Source of the DNA: Osedax fenrisi
Taxonomy: Eukaryota; Annelida; Polychaeta; Sabellida; Siboglinidae
Assembly (NCBI GenBank): GCA_964019155.1
Contig: OZ025243.1
Span: 83,343,263 to 83,407,262 of the forward strand
Direction of reading: 5' to 3'
DNA: 64,000 nt
Shown: in pieces, positions 35,290 to 56,490 of the stretch
Layout of the letters: every line of letters begins with the position of its first letter
How positions within the stretch are numbered: the first letter of the stretch is position 1
Program-made: the position numbers and the translations under genes
Notes under the pieces: generated by a model
What the model saw: only the letters and a program-made list of their open reading frames with translations
The model's database searches: none
Told to the model about the DNA's origin: nothing

Positions 35290-36051
35290 CTGAATATTGA
35301 TGAATCAGTATTTGTTAACTACATATGCTTAGTAATTCTTAAATTATAATTAATAATAGAATATTACATGATAATTATGAAATCATTAAATCATCAACTA
35401 AAAATAATAATATATATCGTTTAAAATACATATATAATGCTACATTATGACTAATACAATAGTTTTATTTAATACATATAAGTACTATATTAAAAGTAAA
35501 TGAATATGTTAATTATGAAGTAAATTAAATTATATATTACCAACTCCTATTAAAATGTATTGTTAAATATTACCATGGTCATATATATAATATGATATAT
35601 TATTAATTATATCTTTAAAGATATAAAATATTAGTTATATATTCAAAATTAGTACATAATTTAAAAAATAACAAATAACAAATAGTCAATGGATAAATTT
35701 AAATTATAATAATATGTAATTTAATTTACTGCCAATTTTCAATTATCTATATAATTTTTCTAATTCGATGTTATTACATTTGAATAAACATGTATGTTAT
35801 TAAATAATTAAATTTAATATAACAATTATATGATCTTATTCATAATTAGATTGAGTATAAACAGGAAGTTAACTTAGATATAACGTTATATTATATTAGT
35901 TTATTCTTTTTTTTTCAGGAATTTATTATATCGATTATAATTGTACTTTTTAGGACATGTCGGAATGATAAAGCGTAATTGTCTCGATAATATCTGCTTC
36001 TATTATTTCCGGTTGTTAAAACAAATTCTGATAATAATAATAATATATATA
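35290..36051. other. AT-rich intron DNA, nothing recognised
   Basis: No supported feature. Confidence 0.55.
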
Positions 36052-36312
36052 AGCAGTAGGACACGGGTTCGAGCGTCATCCGTACCATTAATTTATTTTA
36101 TAAAATGGGTTTTATAATATTATTTAGAAGTAATCTTATATAATTGTGTATACACAAATTATCGGCTTCGTTAAAACCATGGATGCCTTAATATGAGAGC
36201 GGCTTCGAAGGTAAATTAGATCCATATATAGTTATAAGTGAAAACTTCATCAAAGTTCAAGGATGGGATGAAAGGACTCCACCAAATAAAAATAACAAAT
36301 AACAAACAACAT
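36052..36312 (+). mobile_element. tRNA-derived SINE, family A (copy 2, 5'-truncated)
   Basis: Starts inside the tRNA-like head, keeps the B box GGTTCGAGC (36066), and has the same body as the copies at 9891 and 42704 (GAAAGGACTCCACCAAATAA). It ends in an A/C-rich AACAAATAACAAAC tail. Confidence 0.85.
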
Positions 36313-37090
36313 TTATATTGCTAGTCTATAAATAAATGAAATTTATATATTATTACTATTTTAATTATAATAATTTTCATATTTATATATCATAATTTGG
36401 GTGATAATTATATAATATTTAAATAAATAATATTTCATTTAATGTAATACTATTAATTATTTTCTAAACGCTGTTGTAATTTATAAATTATGACAATAGA
36501 AAGTAATGCTATTTTCCTTATATAAATAAGTTGTTACGATCAATATAATAGTTATCAATACGGCAGAGTAATTTATAAATTATTATATTTTTCAAAATAG
36601 AAGACATTTTTATTTTCCTTATAGAAATACGATATTCCCAGTAAATAGAAGTCTCACTATTTCATTCTCGAAAACCTTCATTTTAAAAGTTATAGAGATT
36701 TCTTATTTAAAAATCAATTATATAATATATTATTATTTAATTTAGATCGATTTAATTGTATTCAACATAAACAATGTTAATGAATAATTATAATTCCATT
36801 ATATAATTATAAACAATATATATAAATATTATATTAAGACGTTAACAAATATATTTAGTGAGTTTTCAAAACTAACATTATACATTTATTCGAGACTTTA
36901 TGAGGATTATTTTTTTTCATTTATAATACAATTACAGGTTATTTTATTATGTATATTACAAAATACATATATAGAACATTATACAATTTAATTAGTAATA
37001 TTATATTATATATATATATAGAAATATTATAAATAAGTGTCTCAACAATATTTATTTAGTAAGTTTCGAAAACTTACTATATATTAGTTT
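36313..37090. other. AT-rich intron DNA
   Basis: A segment at 36640-36690 (CCCAGTAAATAGAAG, GAAAACCTTCATTTT) recurs inverted at about 39577-39640, on the other side of the LINE. Repeated TTTAGTRAGTTTY motifs lie near 36860 and 37060. No gene. Confidence 0.5.
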
Positions 37091-38865
37091 CAGATTCGTT
37101 TCAAAATTTCTTTCAAGATAAAGTTCAGAAGATTGTTGATAACCTTCCATCTCCAAGTATCATTCATCAATCAGACTTTTGTGAACAGGAAGCTATTCTA
37201 GATAAATTTCTACCACCAACCTATGAAAATCTACTAAATATCATCAATAATTTCAAGAAAAACTCACCAGCTGATCCACTACCTATTAATCTACTTCATG
37301 ATATATCAAAGGAAATTATAATACCAATACATGATGCAATATCCATATCACTCAAAGATGAAATAGTTCCAATAAATTTGAAAATGCCTTTGTAACACCA
37401 CTACTCAAAAAGAAAAATCTTGACAGAAATATTCTATCAAACTACCGTCCAGTATCTCAATTATCTACTTTATCTAAAGTACTCGAAAAAGTTGTTGCTG
37501 AACAAACTATTTCATTCATACATTACTATAAAAAATTAAATCCTTTACAAAGTGCATATCAAAATCACAAATCTACAGAAACTGCGTTAACAAAAGTAAC
37601 TAATGATATATTACTTTCACTTGATAAAAAACATATAACAATATTGACACTAATTGATCTATACTCAGCCTTTGATACTTTGAACCATTCATTAACAATA
37701 AGCCGTCTTTATCAACTTGGTATCAGAGGAAAAGCACTGAAATGGTTCATTTCTTATCTAGCTGACAGAACTTATATGATTAAGATCAACAATACAACAT
37801 CAAAAACTGTAGACATTAAATACGGTGTCCCGCAAGGCTCTGTCTTGGGACCAATTATTTTCAATATATGTATAGACCAAATATCCAAAATAATACATAA
37901 ACATGGAATTAACTATCATATGTATGCTGATGATCTACAGCTATATATCGAGGTCAAATCTATTGATGACATACCAACTGCTACTAGAAAACTGAACATT
38001 TGTCTAGATTAAATAAAAACATGGTACAATGAAAATTCACTGTGTATTAACATGAATAAAACAGAGGCTCTAATAATACACAACCATGTAAAACATATAC
38101 CAGATAAAATATCACTTTTCAATATTGATTTCAAATGCAATACACCAATACGGAATCTAGGATTTATCTTTGATCAGTTTTTCGACTTTCAAAATCATAT
38201 TAACAAAATCTTCAAAATAGCAAATTTTGCACTATACAATATAAAACAAATCAGATCATCAATAAATAATAAAGCATGTGAATCACTAGTAAGAAGCCTG
38301 GTAATCTCTCATTTTGACTACTGTAATTTACTTTTAATAACACTACCAGAATGTCATCTAGAAAAACTATCAAAATTACAAAGAAAATCTGTCCGTATAA
38401 TTTTCAATTTACCAAGATTCTCCCATGATTCAATTACCACAAAAATGAAAATCCTTCACTGGTTGCCAATAATCTACAGAATAAAATATAAACTCTTAAT
38501 CACTGTTCATAATGCTATACATAATGGCTACCCCACCTATCTGAGTGACTTATTGGAGGTTACAAGTCATCAACGAAGCCAACGTCCAATACATGAATTC
38601 AAGCTAATAACTTCACATCATAACACAAACACTGGTCATCGTAGTTTCTCCGCATCGGCATGTAAAAATTGGAATACACTTCCCAACTATCTACGTACAA
38701 ATACGGTAACTACCATATTTAAGAAAGATCTTAAAACACATCTATTTAAAGCTGCCTACAAACTATAATAGCAATAATAATTGCCCACGTCTGAATAGTA
38801 GATATATCTACTAAAAGAAGTGGTAAAACTCAATGTTAAAGGTTAAAGGTTAATATACTTTTAGT
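37091..38865 (+). mobile_element. CR1/L2-like LINE, 5'-truncated
   Basis: Contains most of RT, the full C-terminal region and a 3' end with GTTAAAGGTTAAAGGTTAA repeats. The endonuclease and ORF1 are missing, which is typical of incomplete reverse transcription. Its protein is closest in this window to the element at 51.5-52.5 kb. Confidence 0.88.
37094..38768 (+). pseudogene. Reverse transcriptase (ORF2 part) of CR1/L2-like LINE
   Basis: The frame runs DSFQNFFQDKVQKIV, then SPADPLPINLL. A one-base loss near 37390 breaks it in NLKNAFVTPLLKK. It continues NYRPVSQLSTLSKVLEK, STETALTK and LIDLYSAFDTLNH (motif A), then YGVPQGSVLGPIIF (motif B) and YHMYADDLQLY (motif C). An in-frame TAA lies near 38010. 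The last piece (38052-38768) holds HFDYCNLLL, ILHWLPIIYRIKYK and a C-terminal FKKDLKTHLF. All catalytic Asp residues remain, so only the two lesions and the lost 5' part inactivate it. Confidence 0.9.
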
Positions 38866-39797
38866 TGAAACCTAATATTTATTTAAATTCAACGATTATT
38901 TTGTGTTTTGAAGACCTACTATATACATTTTTTTGAGACTTACTATGTAAAATATTATGTTTGTATATATATATATTTTATATATATATATATGTATATT
39001 TGTACATATAATAATATTATTGATAATCTAGTATGCTACGACAATCCAATTTTACAAAATCTAGTTTACAATCAAGTATTAAAATCTAATCAGTTAATAA
39101 ATTCGACAATCATGTAATATAATTTATGTGATAGGGATGTAAAAACATCTAATCTAGTATGACAATCAGGTATACTAAAACAATCTAATTTTGCAATCAA
39201 GAAATATAAATCGAATCAATAATGAAAATATAGTTCGCAGTAGTGATCTAATAATTTGTGAAAATAGAAGATGTCGATATATTCGAATAGTGAAATTTAT
39301 GATGTCGAAATATTCGAAAAGTTGAAATTTCAAAAATGTAGATATAATTTAATATATGTATATAAATATACAATTTAAAATTATATTTGTACGCATAAGC
39401 GTAAAATGTAACTACATTGTATATTTATTATACGAATATATTATATGCGTAATTTGCATCACTAAAACATTACTTATTAATTATATAAGTATTTAATAAA
39501 TCAATTTAATAATTTATTATATTCTAAAAGGGGTTTCACACCAACTCGAACGCAATATAGCCGTTGACCCTATCTCGAACACTTTGAAAAATGAAGGTTT
39601 TCGCCAAAATAGTGATAGGCTTCTCTTTACTGGGTTACGATCAATATAATAATTAATAATATATAATGTTATATTATATTATACTATATTCATGCGAGTC
39701 TTTAATCAGCCACTACATCGTGATTATATTAATAATTATCTTATACGGTATTTTTAACTTTACCATTAGAATATCGATATACGCGTTGATAACTAAC
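38866..39797. other. AT-rich intron DNA
   Basis: Contains the inverted partner (about 39577-39640) of the segment at 36640. No other feature was seen. Confidence 0.5.
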
Positions 39798-39923
39798 CAT
39801 TATTAATGCAAGGATTACTACTACATTCATTAATATTGGTTTCACACTGTAATCCGGTATAGCCTCTTTTACATTTACACGTATGTTTTGTCATTTCAGA
39901 TACACATATAGAATTAAGTTTGC
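39798..39923 (-). CDS. DSL/EGF gene exon, EGF 7 and start of EGF 8
   Basis: A 126-bp phase 1-1 exon. The acceptor is TTATAG before 39923; the donor is GTTAGT after 39798. It completes EGF 7 (KLNSIC, KHTCKC, GYTGLQC) and begins EGF 8 with NINECSSNPCINNG, a calcium-binding-type start (D/N-x-N/D-E-C). The split codon T|GC with the exon at 44313 supplies cysteine 2 of EGF 7 (IDMEC). Such a precise completion makes the exon order secure. Confidence 0.92.
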
Positions 39924-40196
39924 CTATAAACAAATGTAATAAGAATTATAATAATACTACTAATATCAGGGTTTATAAAAACTAATACAGGAGACACATA
40001 GGTGAGAGTACTTGAATACCAACACCCTAAAAATAAATTACCATAACTTTATTATTTCTCAATTAAATATTTCCAAATTTTAATTATATGTATTAAGTAT
40101 GGATTAAGTTATATACATATAATAGCTATTAATTTGTTTAACTATGATATAACAGGAGTGTCAATATTATGTGCATTATTCCGAATATCGACACCC

Positions 40197-40247
<51 letters not shown>

Positions 40248-40258
40248 CTATATACCAT

Positions 40259-40976
40259 CCCAGGAAACACATACTTTTTCAATCCGTATTAGATCCGGAT
40301 TGCATTTGGATTAATTTCGGATCAAGATAAATGTATCCGGATCCTGATTTAATCCGGATTAAATTTGAATCATAGGATCCAAAAATATAATTTTATATAA
40401 AAATTAATTATTTTTACAATATACAAAGTTTGATGTTTTATAAATGAAGATTATTATATATTTAATATATTAAATATACGAATATATATTATATTTGAGA
40501 TTATATAAACTCAAATTTGTTTAATAATTATTTGATACGGATTAGATCCAGATTGGATTCGAATAAAATGTCGGATTTAACCTTGCATTTCGATTCAAAT
40601 TCAATACGGATTTGATCCGGATTAAGCGATACTGATTTAATTTGGATTGTTCAATCCGGATTTAATCCGGATTATGTAATCCGGATTTAATTTGGATTGT
40701 GCAATACGGATTCAATCCGGATTAAGTGATACAATTTGTGTGTGGATTGTTCAATCCGGATTTAATCCGGATTATGTAATCCGGATTTAATTTGGATTGT
40801 GCAATACGGATTCAATCCGGATTAAGTGATACGATTTGTGTTTGGATTGTTCAATCCGGATTTAATCCGGATTATGTAATCCGGATTAAATCCGGATTGT
40901 TCAATACGGATATAATCCGGATTAAGCGATACGGATTGAATTTTGAGTGTTCAATACGAATTTTCAAATTGTATAC

Positions 40977-41013
<37 letters not shown>

Positions 41014-42081
41014 AGAAAACAGTAATAGCCTCATAATAGCATCATAACAGAATATTTAATAGCCTCAAATGTTTAATAATATCTAATAATATCTAATAAT
41101 ATTTAATAATATCAACATAATAGCAGCATACTATACTTTTAAAATTAATAGCAGCATAATAATAGAATAATAGACTTTAAATAGCAACATAACAGCATCA
41201 TAATAGCATGACAAATTAATAACAGCATAATAGACATTTAATGGCAATATAATAGCAGCATAATAGCACAATGTAAATATTTGAGGCTATTAATTATGCT
41301 GTTATGTTGCTATTATGAGGCTATTACTGTATGCTTTTAAAGATGTATACAAAAAGTATTTAATTATTAATATATTAAATATATTACATATATTAAATAT
41401 TTATTTATAAATATAACCAATTATTTAATTATTTATTATTTTATTAAATTTAAGTAAATCTATTGAATCTAAATTAATTAAAATAAATAAAAAATATTGA
41501 TTATTTTTTGATACATTTATCATATTAAAAAAATGTTTTTTTTTAAAAACAATTTATTTAACCTATATATAACAATGTATAATTATAAAATATATATAAA
41601 ATACAATATATATATTAATAAATATTTACAACATCATTAAGATAATATAAGTATTTAGGGATAATATTTATATATGAGGGAACATATATGTAACATATGA
41701 GTATAATATATTATAGATCTATTATAGACACGAAATTATATTTTCGCTAACATAAAACTGATATATAAATTACTTCTAGCCATAATATAGATAACAATAT
41801 AATATAAATTAGCATTATAATTTATTATTTTTTTTGTTATAATTACAGTAATAAAATGTTTATTATCCAGGAAATCCAATATTAATCCGGATCAAAGTCG
41901 AGTATTTAGGCTACTTTGAAATCCGTATTGAATCCGGATCATAATCTGGATCATAATCTGGATTCAATCTGGATCATAATCCGGATTCAATCCGGATTTC
42001 AAAGTAGCCTAAATACTCGACTTTGATCCGGATCTAAGATCCGGATTGAATCTGGATTAATATTGGATTGTGTTTCCTGGG
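40259..42081. mobile_element. Non-autonomous DNA element with CCCAGGAAACACA ends
   Basis: 1,823 bp with perfect 13-bp terminal inverted repeats CCCAGGAAACACA and TGTGTTTCCTGGG. A 2-bp AT duplication flanks it. The other MITE copy shows the uninterrupted target (TATACCATATATTATT), confirming both ends. Sub-terminal DNA is dense in ATCCGGATT units. The right sub-terminal block (about 41897-42020) is itself an inverted repeat. No transposase. The superfamily is not recognised. Confidence 0.88.
41019..41330. repeat. 312-bp inverted-repeat unit inside the CCCAGG element
   Basis: The ends ACAGTAATAGCCTCATAATA and TATTATGAGGCTATTACTGT are perfect inverted copies. The interior repeats AATAGCAGCATAATAG-like words. 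It could be a nested MITE or part of the host element's fold-back middle. Confidence 0.8.
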
Positions 42082-42225
42082 ATATATTATTTAATATCCA
42101 CTATCCAATCAGATTTAAATGTGCGTTACTTTTAGTTAAACATGCAATTAAAATATATACTTAATAAGTAACAATATATTGTTATAACCCGTTTATAACC
42201 ATATATTTATGTATATATGCTTACT

Positions 42226-42650
42226 TTTTTTTTTTGAACACTACATATATTTGATTTGATTACTATATTTTTCTATAGTTTTTTATACATCTTGATTGTG
42301 GGCAGCCTAATTCTAGAGGTCAGGATATGTCATACCATTCTTTATAATGGACTATCTCCATCCCTAGGGATTGTATCCATCCCATATGGGCATGTTCACC
42401 CCGATACTTCCGCTATAGTTTTTGTTTCACATTCAGTTTGTTGTATATGCGCTATCACTATATTCATATTCATTTTGGGATATGTTTAGTACACGGCCCG
42501 TTTAAATCAATTTTGTTTACCAATTTTATAATATATTTATTATTATTTCTTGTTTCGTGACGGTTTATTTCGCTTTATTTTAAATGATCTACTATTATTA
42601 TAATTGTATTCGTTGCTAAACAATAAACTATTTATCTATCTATCTATCTA

Positions 42651-42660
<10 letters not shown>
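42226..42660 (+). mobile_element. Probable retroelement 3' end with (ATCT)n tail
   Basis: A less AT-rich block, absent from the second MITE copy, begins near a poly-T run and ends AACAATAAACTATTT followed by (ATCT)n. A 77-codon frame in it is hydrophobic and has no recognisable motif. A short tandem tail fits a LINE or SINE 3' end. Confidence 0.45.
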
Positions 42661-42703
<43 letters not shown>

Positions 42704-43001
42704 AACTGCCTGTGTGGCTCAGTGGATAAGGCAGACACACAAGCAATAAGACACGGGTTCGAGCCTCGTCCAGACCAGTAATTAATTTGATAAAATGGGT
42801 CTTAAAATATTATTTAGAAGTTATCTTATATAATTGTGTATAAATAAATTATCAGCTATCGTTAAAACCATTGATGCCTTAATATAAGAACGGCTTCGAA
42901 TGGACATTAGAGCCATATATGGTTGTAAGTGAAAATTTCAGCTAAGTTCCAGTATGGGATGAAAGGACTCCACCAAATAAAAATAATAATAACAATAACA
43001 A
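42704..43001 (+). mobile_element. tRNA-derived SINE, family A (copy 3, best preserved)
   Basis: A full tRNA-like head has A box TGGCTCAGTGG (42715) and B box GGTTCGAGCC (42756-42765). The shared body and an AATAATAATAACAATAAC tail follow. It is inserted in MITE copy 1. (TA)n lies directly upstream. Confidence 0.9.
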
Positions 43002-43252
43002 TATATATACATAAATATATATGTATGTGTATATTATTAGGTATTTAAATTAATTTAATTAATATTATCATAACGTACAAACTAATAATGCTAATTGATT
43101 ATATAATTGAAAGGATGTCGATATTACGTGCAATTAGGGTGTCGAGTGGGACAATTTTATTATATGAATTATAATTATATTGATTAACATTTCAGATATT
43201 AATTATTAAGTGTAGATATTACGTGCATGGAGATATTATAGCTATCTCCCTA

Positions 43253-44312
43253 CATTATTTAGTATATATTATTAAATAACTTATATATATATATATATAT
43301 ATATATCACATGTTCCTAATATAAATAATACGATACAACATTTGCTACCGAAGAATATGTAGAAATAGAAGAAGAAAGTAAAACATGTATTTAAAAATCT
43401 AAAATAACTAATATTATAATATATAATAGTTTAATTGACCTAAACATCTAAATTACTCTATAGAGATGTTGAAAATTCAAGTAATTTCAAGTATTTGAAG
43501 ATGTCATTGAAGATTTCATCCACCCCAAGAGAGTAATAATATATTTAAATAAGTAGTAAGTATATTAAACATATAATAGTATTTCAAAGAGAATAATGCC
43601 ATATATTCAACAACAAAAAATTAAAGTTTTATAAATTTAATATCTGGTTTTCTCCTGAAATGTAGAGTTACTTGTATATGTTGTATTGTTGTATCCTATA
43701 GTTTTTAGAAATATTTTAATAATATAAGTAATTATCGAGAAAATCCATAAATTAGTGAGATTTTAAGTTATTGAGAACATCCAAGTATTTTCAATTTTAC
43801 AGAAATATTATATACATAATGATTTCTAAAAAAGAAATTATGTATAATTATTATTTATTTAAATATTATAGTATCCAATTATAATTGTATATAATGTTAA
43901 TGAGATTATATTAAATAGATAAATATATTAATACAATTACTACATAGAAATAAAGATTATATATATATAATTATTTCTAATAATTAAAATACATAATTTA
44001 AAATGTAATATAATGAAGTTTACAAGTTTAATGTGAACATTGATATATTTTAATTATAAATTCTCTAATTTCGGGTAATATTTATAAATGATATAATAAA
44101 GTTAATATTTTTAGATCTGTTAATTAAGAGTAAAAAATAAAGTTTAATTTGTTTAAGAAGAAACTTAATATACGTTAAAGTTAATATACATTTTTATAGT
44201 AAAGTTAAAGTTAGGGAAACCTAGTATAATACATAATTATAAAATACGGATTATTTATAGATGTAATGTACAATAATACTATATAATACTTATTATATAT
44301 ATGTAAACTTAC
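43253..44312. other. AT-rich intron DNA, nothing recognised
   Basis: No exon or element evidence beyond a short (TA)n at about 43284-43305. Confidence 0.55.
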
Positions 44313-44480
44313 ATTCCATATCGATACAAAAGTCTTTACTTATTTCACAATGTATACCAGTATAGGATATCGAACAATTGCACGAGTATTGGTTATTGAG
44401 GTTTCTGCAAACTTGATCATTTTTACAGGGATTACTTAGACATTCATCTATATCATAATTACATAACCTACCAGTAACAC
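44313..44480 (-). CDS. DSL/EGF gene exon, end of EGF 5, EGF 6, start of EGF 7
   Basis: A 168-bp phase 1-1 exon. The acceptor is CTATAG before 44480; the donor is GTAAGT after 44313. VTGRLC closes EGF 5. EGF 6 is complete and of calcium-binding type: DIDECLSNPC, NDQVC, YSCNC, YTGIHC. EGF 7 starts DFCIDME, with its next cysteine split across the intron. The polypyrimidine region of the acceptor is almost entirely the end of a (TAC)n array, only 7 nt from the exon. Calcium-binding EGF pairs usually form rigid rods. Confidence 0.92.
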
Positions 44481-44483
44481 CTA

Positions 44484-51478
<6,995 letters not shown>

Positions 51479-52548
51479 ACCTATAACCTGTAACCTAATG
51501 TTTTAGGCACTGCCATCAACTTCATCAGAAATTTTCGGCCGTGCATTAAATGTTGACTAGTTGTTATTAGGATAAGCCAAAGAGAAAAGATATGTCTTAA
51601 GCTTATTTTTGAATAACATGGTTGATTGAATAGAACGAATGTTATAAGGAAGTCTATTCCAGGCTATAGGTGCAGATATTGAGAAGGCTCTCTTTTGTTT
51701 TATGGATACATTACGCAAATCTGGTATGACTAGAGTATACTTGAGGCAAAGTCGTATTGGGCGTGATGATGTATAGGGAGTAAGTAGAGTATGTAAGTAG
51801 TCAGGTTGGCTGTGATGAGTGGCATGATGGGTTAGCATACATATTTTATATATTATTCTGTATTTAATTGGGAGCCAGTGTAATATTTTCATGTAAGGTG
51901 ATATGTGTGTTCTAGAGAATTTATTTATATTGTATATGAGTCTGACTGCTGAATTTTGCAAAAGTTGTAGTTTATGTAGTAAATAATCCGGTATACCATT
52001 AATAATCGAATTACAGTAATCTAATTTAGGTAGAATAAGAGATGTTATAAGTAGTTTAGCAATTTCAGTGGATATTGAAGGTCTAATAATTTTTATAGTG
52101 TATAATATAAAATTTACTGATTTAATTATATTGGAGATCTGATGTGTAAATGATAATGTGGTGTCTAATATAATTCCTAGATTACGGGCTGATCTGGAGT
52201 AAGGTATACAATCATTACCAATATATATATTTGGAATAGTGGACTTATTTGATAAAGAAATATGGAGTGCAATGGTTTTTGAGCTATTCAGTGAGAGAGA
52301 GTTTGAGTTTAGCCATGTTCGTATATCCTCAAGGCAGTTGTTGAGTATATGTATATCTTTAGTAGGGTCTTTTAAAATCATATATACTTGTAGGTCATCT
52401 GCATAGGAATGGTAGCCAATATTTGGATATTTATTAAAAATATCAAATATTGGGATCATGTATATATTGAAGAGTATTGGTCCGAGAACAGATCCCTGCG
52501 GTACACCATGATGGATTGACCGAGGTGTGGATGTCAGAGAATCAATCT
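51479..52548 (-). mobile_element. CR1/L2-like LINE fragment, minus strand
   Basis: Inserted in the AGT array opposite to the LINE at 44.8 kb. It starts inside RT just before motif B and ends in TTAGGTTACAGGTTATAGG, a tail similar to that of the element at 37.1-38.9 kb. Confidence 0.9.
51557..52546 (-). CDS. RT C-terminal half of CR1/L2-like LINE (fragment)
   Basis: Open for about 329 codons from the truncation point: HHGVPQGSVLGPILFNIY (motif B), GYHSYADDLQVYM (motif C), then SARNLGIILD, PKLDYCNSIING, LLQNSAVRLI, ILHWLPIKYRIIYK, and the end APIAWNRLPYNIR and LKTYLFSLAY. No internal stop. The first half of RT and the endonuclease are absent. The uninterrupted frame implies fairly recent insertion into the array, or gene conversion. 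Confidence 0.9.
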   Translation of the reverse strand: MDSLTSTPRSIHHGVPQGSVLGPILFNIYMIPIFDIFNKYPNIGYHSYADDLQVYMILKDPTKDIHILNNCLEDIRTWLNSNSLSLNSSKTIALHISLSNKSTIPNIYIGNDCIPYSRSARNLGIILDTTLSFTHQISNIIKSVNFILYTIKIIRPSISTEIAKLLITSLILPKLDYCNSIINGIPDYLLHKLQLLQNSAVRLIYNINKFSRTHISPYMKILHWLPIKYRIIYKICMLTHHATHHSQPDYLHTLLTPYTSSRPIRLCLKYTLVIPDLRNVSIKQKRAFSISAPIAWNRLPYNIRSIQSTMLFKNKLKTYLFSLAYPNNN

Positions 52549-55369
<2,821 letters not shown>

Positions 55370-55384
55370 ATGGTAGTGACTAAC

Positions 55385-55612
55385 CGGCGACACATATACA
55401 TTCGAACATATGTATATGTTTGATGCAAGTACTACCGATTTGACAAGGGGAAGGTAGACACTCGTCGAATGATATATCACAAATAATTCCCGTGTAACCA
55501 TATTTACAGTCACATATGGATCCGTACGATCCACTATAACAATTATCATGGTTATTACATTTTGTTACTTCACAATAATTCATCTTCTGATTACAAAATG
55601 TTCCATAATAAC
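55385..55612 (-). CDS. DSL/EGF gene exon, end of EGF 3, EGF 4, most of EGF 5
   Basis: A 228-bp phase 1-1 exon. The acceptor is ATATAG before 55612; the donor is GTTAGT after 55385. YYGTFC closes EGF 3. EGF 4 is NYCEVTKC, NNHDNC, SICDC, YTGIIC. EGF 5 is FDECLPSPC, CQIGSTC (O-fucose consensus), FECICVAG, and is finished by VTGRLC on the exon at 44480. If the next intron were retained, translation would stop at once, because the frame reads into TAG two codons past the exon. Confidence 0.93.
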
Positions 55613-55660
55613 CTATATGTTATACATATACTATACTATATATATATATATATATATATA

Positions 55661-55936
55661 ATAATAATAATATTTATTTATTGAATCGCACATATAATAA
55701 TATCGGATACAAATGGACCCCTCAAGAAGTCATAGACTTGTACATGTTATAAATAACTGTGAGGAGCCCCGGACAATACAAAACAAATAGTAACATTTTT
55801 TTTCTTGTGTTTTGATTTATCGTTTATCAAATTCTTGATATACACAAGAGAAAAACAAGAACTATCTGGAGTCGAACCCGGGACCTCTGGCTTACTAGCT
55901 TTTGGTTGTCCCACTGAGCCATCGACCCCAGACTAC

Positions 55937-55937
<1 letters not shown>
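55661..55937 (-). mobile_element. tRNA-derived SINE, family B (copy 2)
   Basis: On the minus strand: A box TGGCTCAGTGGG, the shared AACCAAAAGCTA, and B box GGTTCGACTCC (55879-55869). The body has TTCTTGTGTTT-like and TGACTTCTTGAGGGGTCC motifs, and the tail is (ATT)n. It matches 15227-15565. It sits in the 0.5-kb intron between the exons at 55612 and 56110. Confidence 0.9.
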
Positions 55938-55973
<36 letters not shown>

Positions 55974-56109
55974 AATATATATATTAAATTTTACATATAT
56001 AACACATGTGTATAAAATAATATTTATAATTATTATCTATTCATTTAAAAAAATAATACGTATATATATATACTTATATATACATATATGTAATTGTATC
56101 GAAGCTAAC

Positions 56110-56490
56110 CTTTATCACATTTGCATTTAATACCATTTATGATATCTATACATGTCCCATAGCTACACTGTTCATCACTCTTACAATCGTTGATATTTAT
56201 TTGACAGTCATGTCCTCGTGTTCCATTCACACAATCACACTCGTAATAGCCGAAATGGCTGATACATCGTGATTTATGTTGACAGGGTTCACTATCGCAG
56301 TAGTCGATTGTAAGTTGACAGTTGCTACCAGTGTATCCCCAAGTACATTTACATTGATATATGCTCTTAATGGATGTGCCACGTATAAAATTTATGCATG
56401 TGGCATTATTTTGGCATGGATTCGATAGGCATTTCGGAGTCTCCACGCAATTTACTGGTATCATATTGTATATTGTATTTAACACATATC
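56110..56490 (-). CDS. DSL/EGF gene exon, end of DSL-like module, EGF 1-2, most of EGF 3
   Basis: A 381-bp phase 1-1 exon. The acceptor is CTACAG before 56490; the donor is GTTAGC after 56110. YVLNTIYNMIPVNC would close the DSL-like module. EGF 1 is PKCLSNPC, CQNNATC (O-fucose consensus), YQCKC, YTGSNC. EGF 2 is DYCDSEPC, HKSRC, YECDC, RGHDC. EGF 3 starts INDCKSDEQC, YGTC, KCKCDKG and is finished on the exon at 55612. It is the largest exon seen. The region would be extracellular. Confidence 0.92.

Larger units (their letters stand above)
39997..43252 (+). mobile_element. MITE family C (copy 1), interrupted by later insertions
   Basis: Starts TAGGTGAGAGTACTTGAA and ends ATAGCTATCTCCCTA, with ATATCGACACCC and TATTACGTGCA sub-terminal motifs. 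Its segments match, in order, the reverse complement of 57415-58388. Landmarks are ATAACTTTATTATTTC, AATATCCACTATCCAATCAG and GTATATTATTAGGTAT. Between the matching blocks lie a 1.8-kb DNA element, an (ATCT)n-tailed sequence and a SINE, all inserted after the MITE. Confidence 0.8.

Noticed and set aside
40792..41025. 77-codon frame in the CCCAGG element
   Set aside because: It reads through ATCCGGATT repeats into (TA)n; its apparent SGL/IRI repeats reflect the DNA repeat.
42256..42489. Hydrophobic 77-codon frame
   Set aside because: No recognisable motif, and it lies in an inserted block with an (ATCT)n tail. Treated as retroelement 3' sequence, not as a gene.
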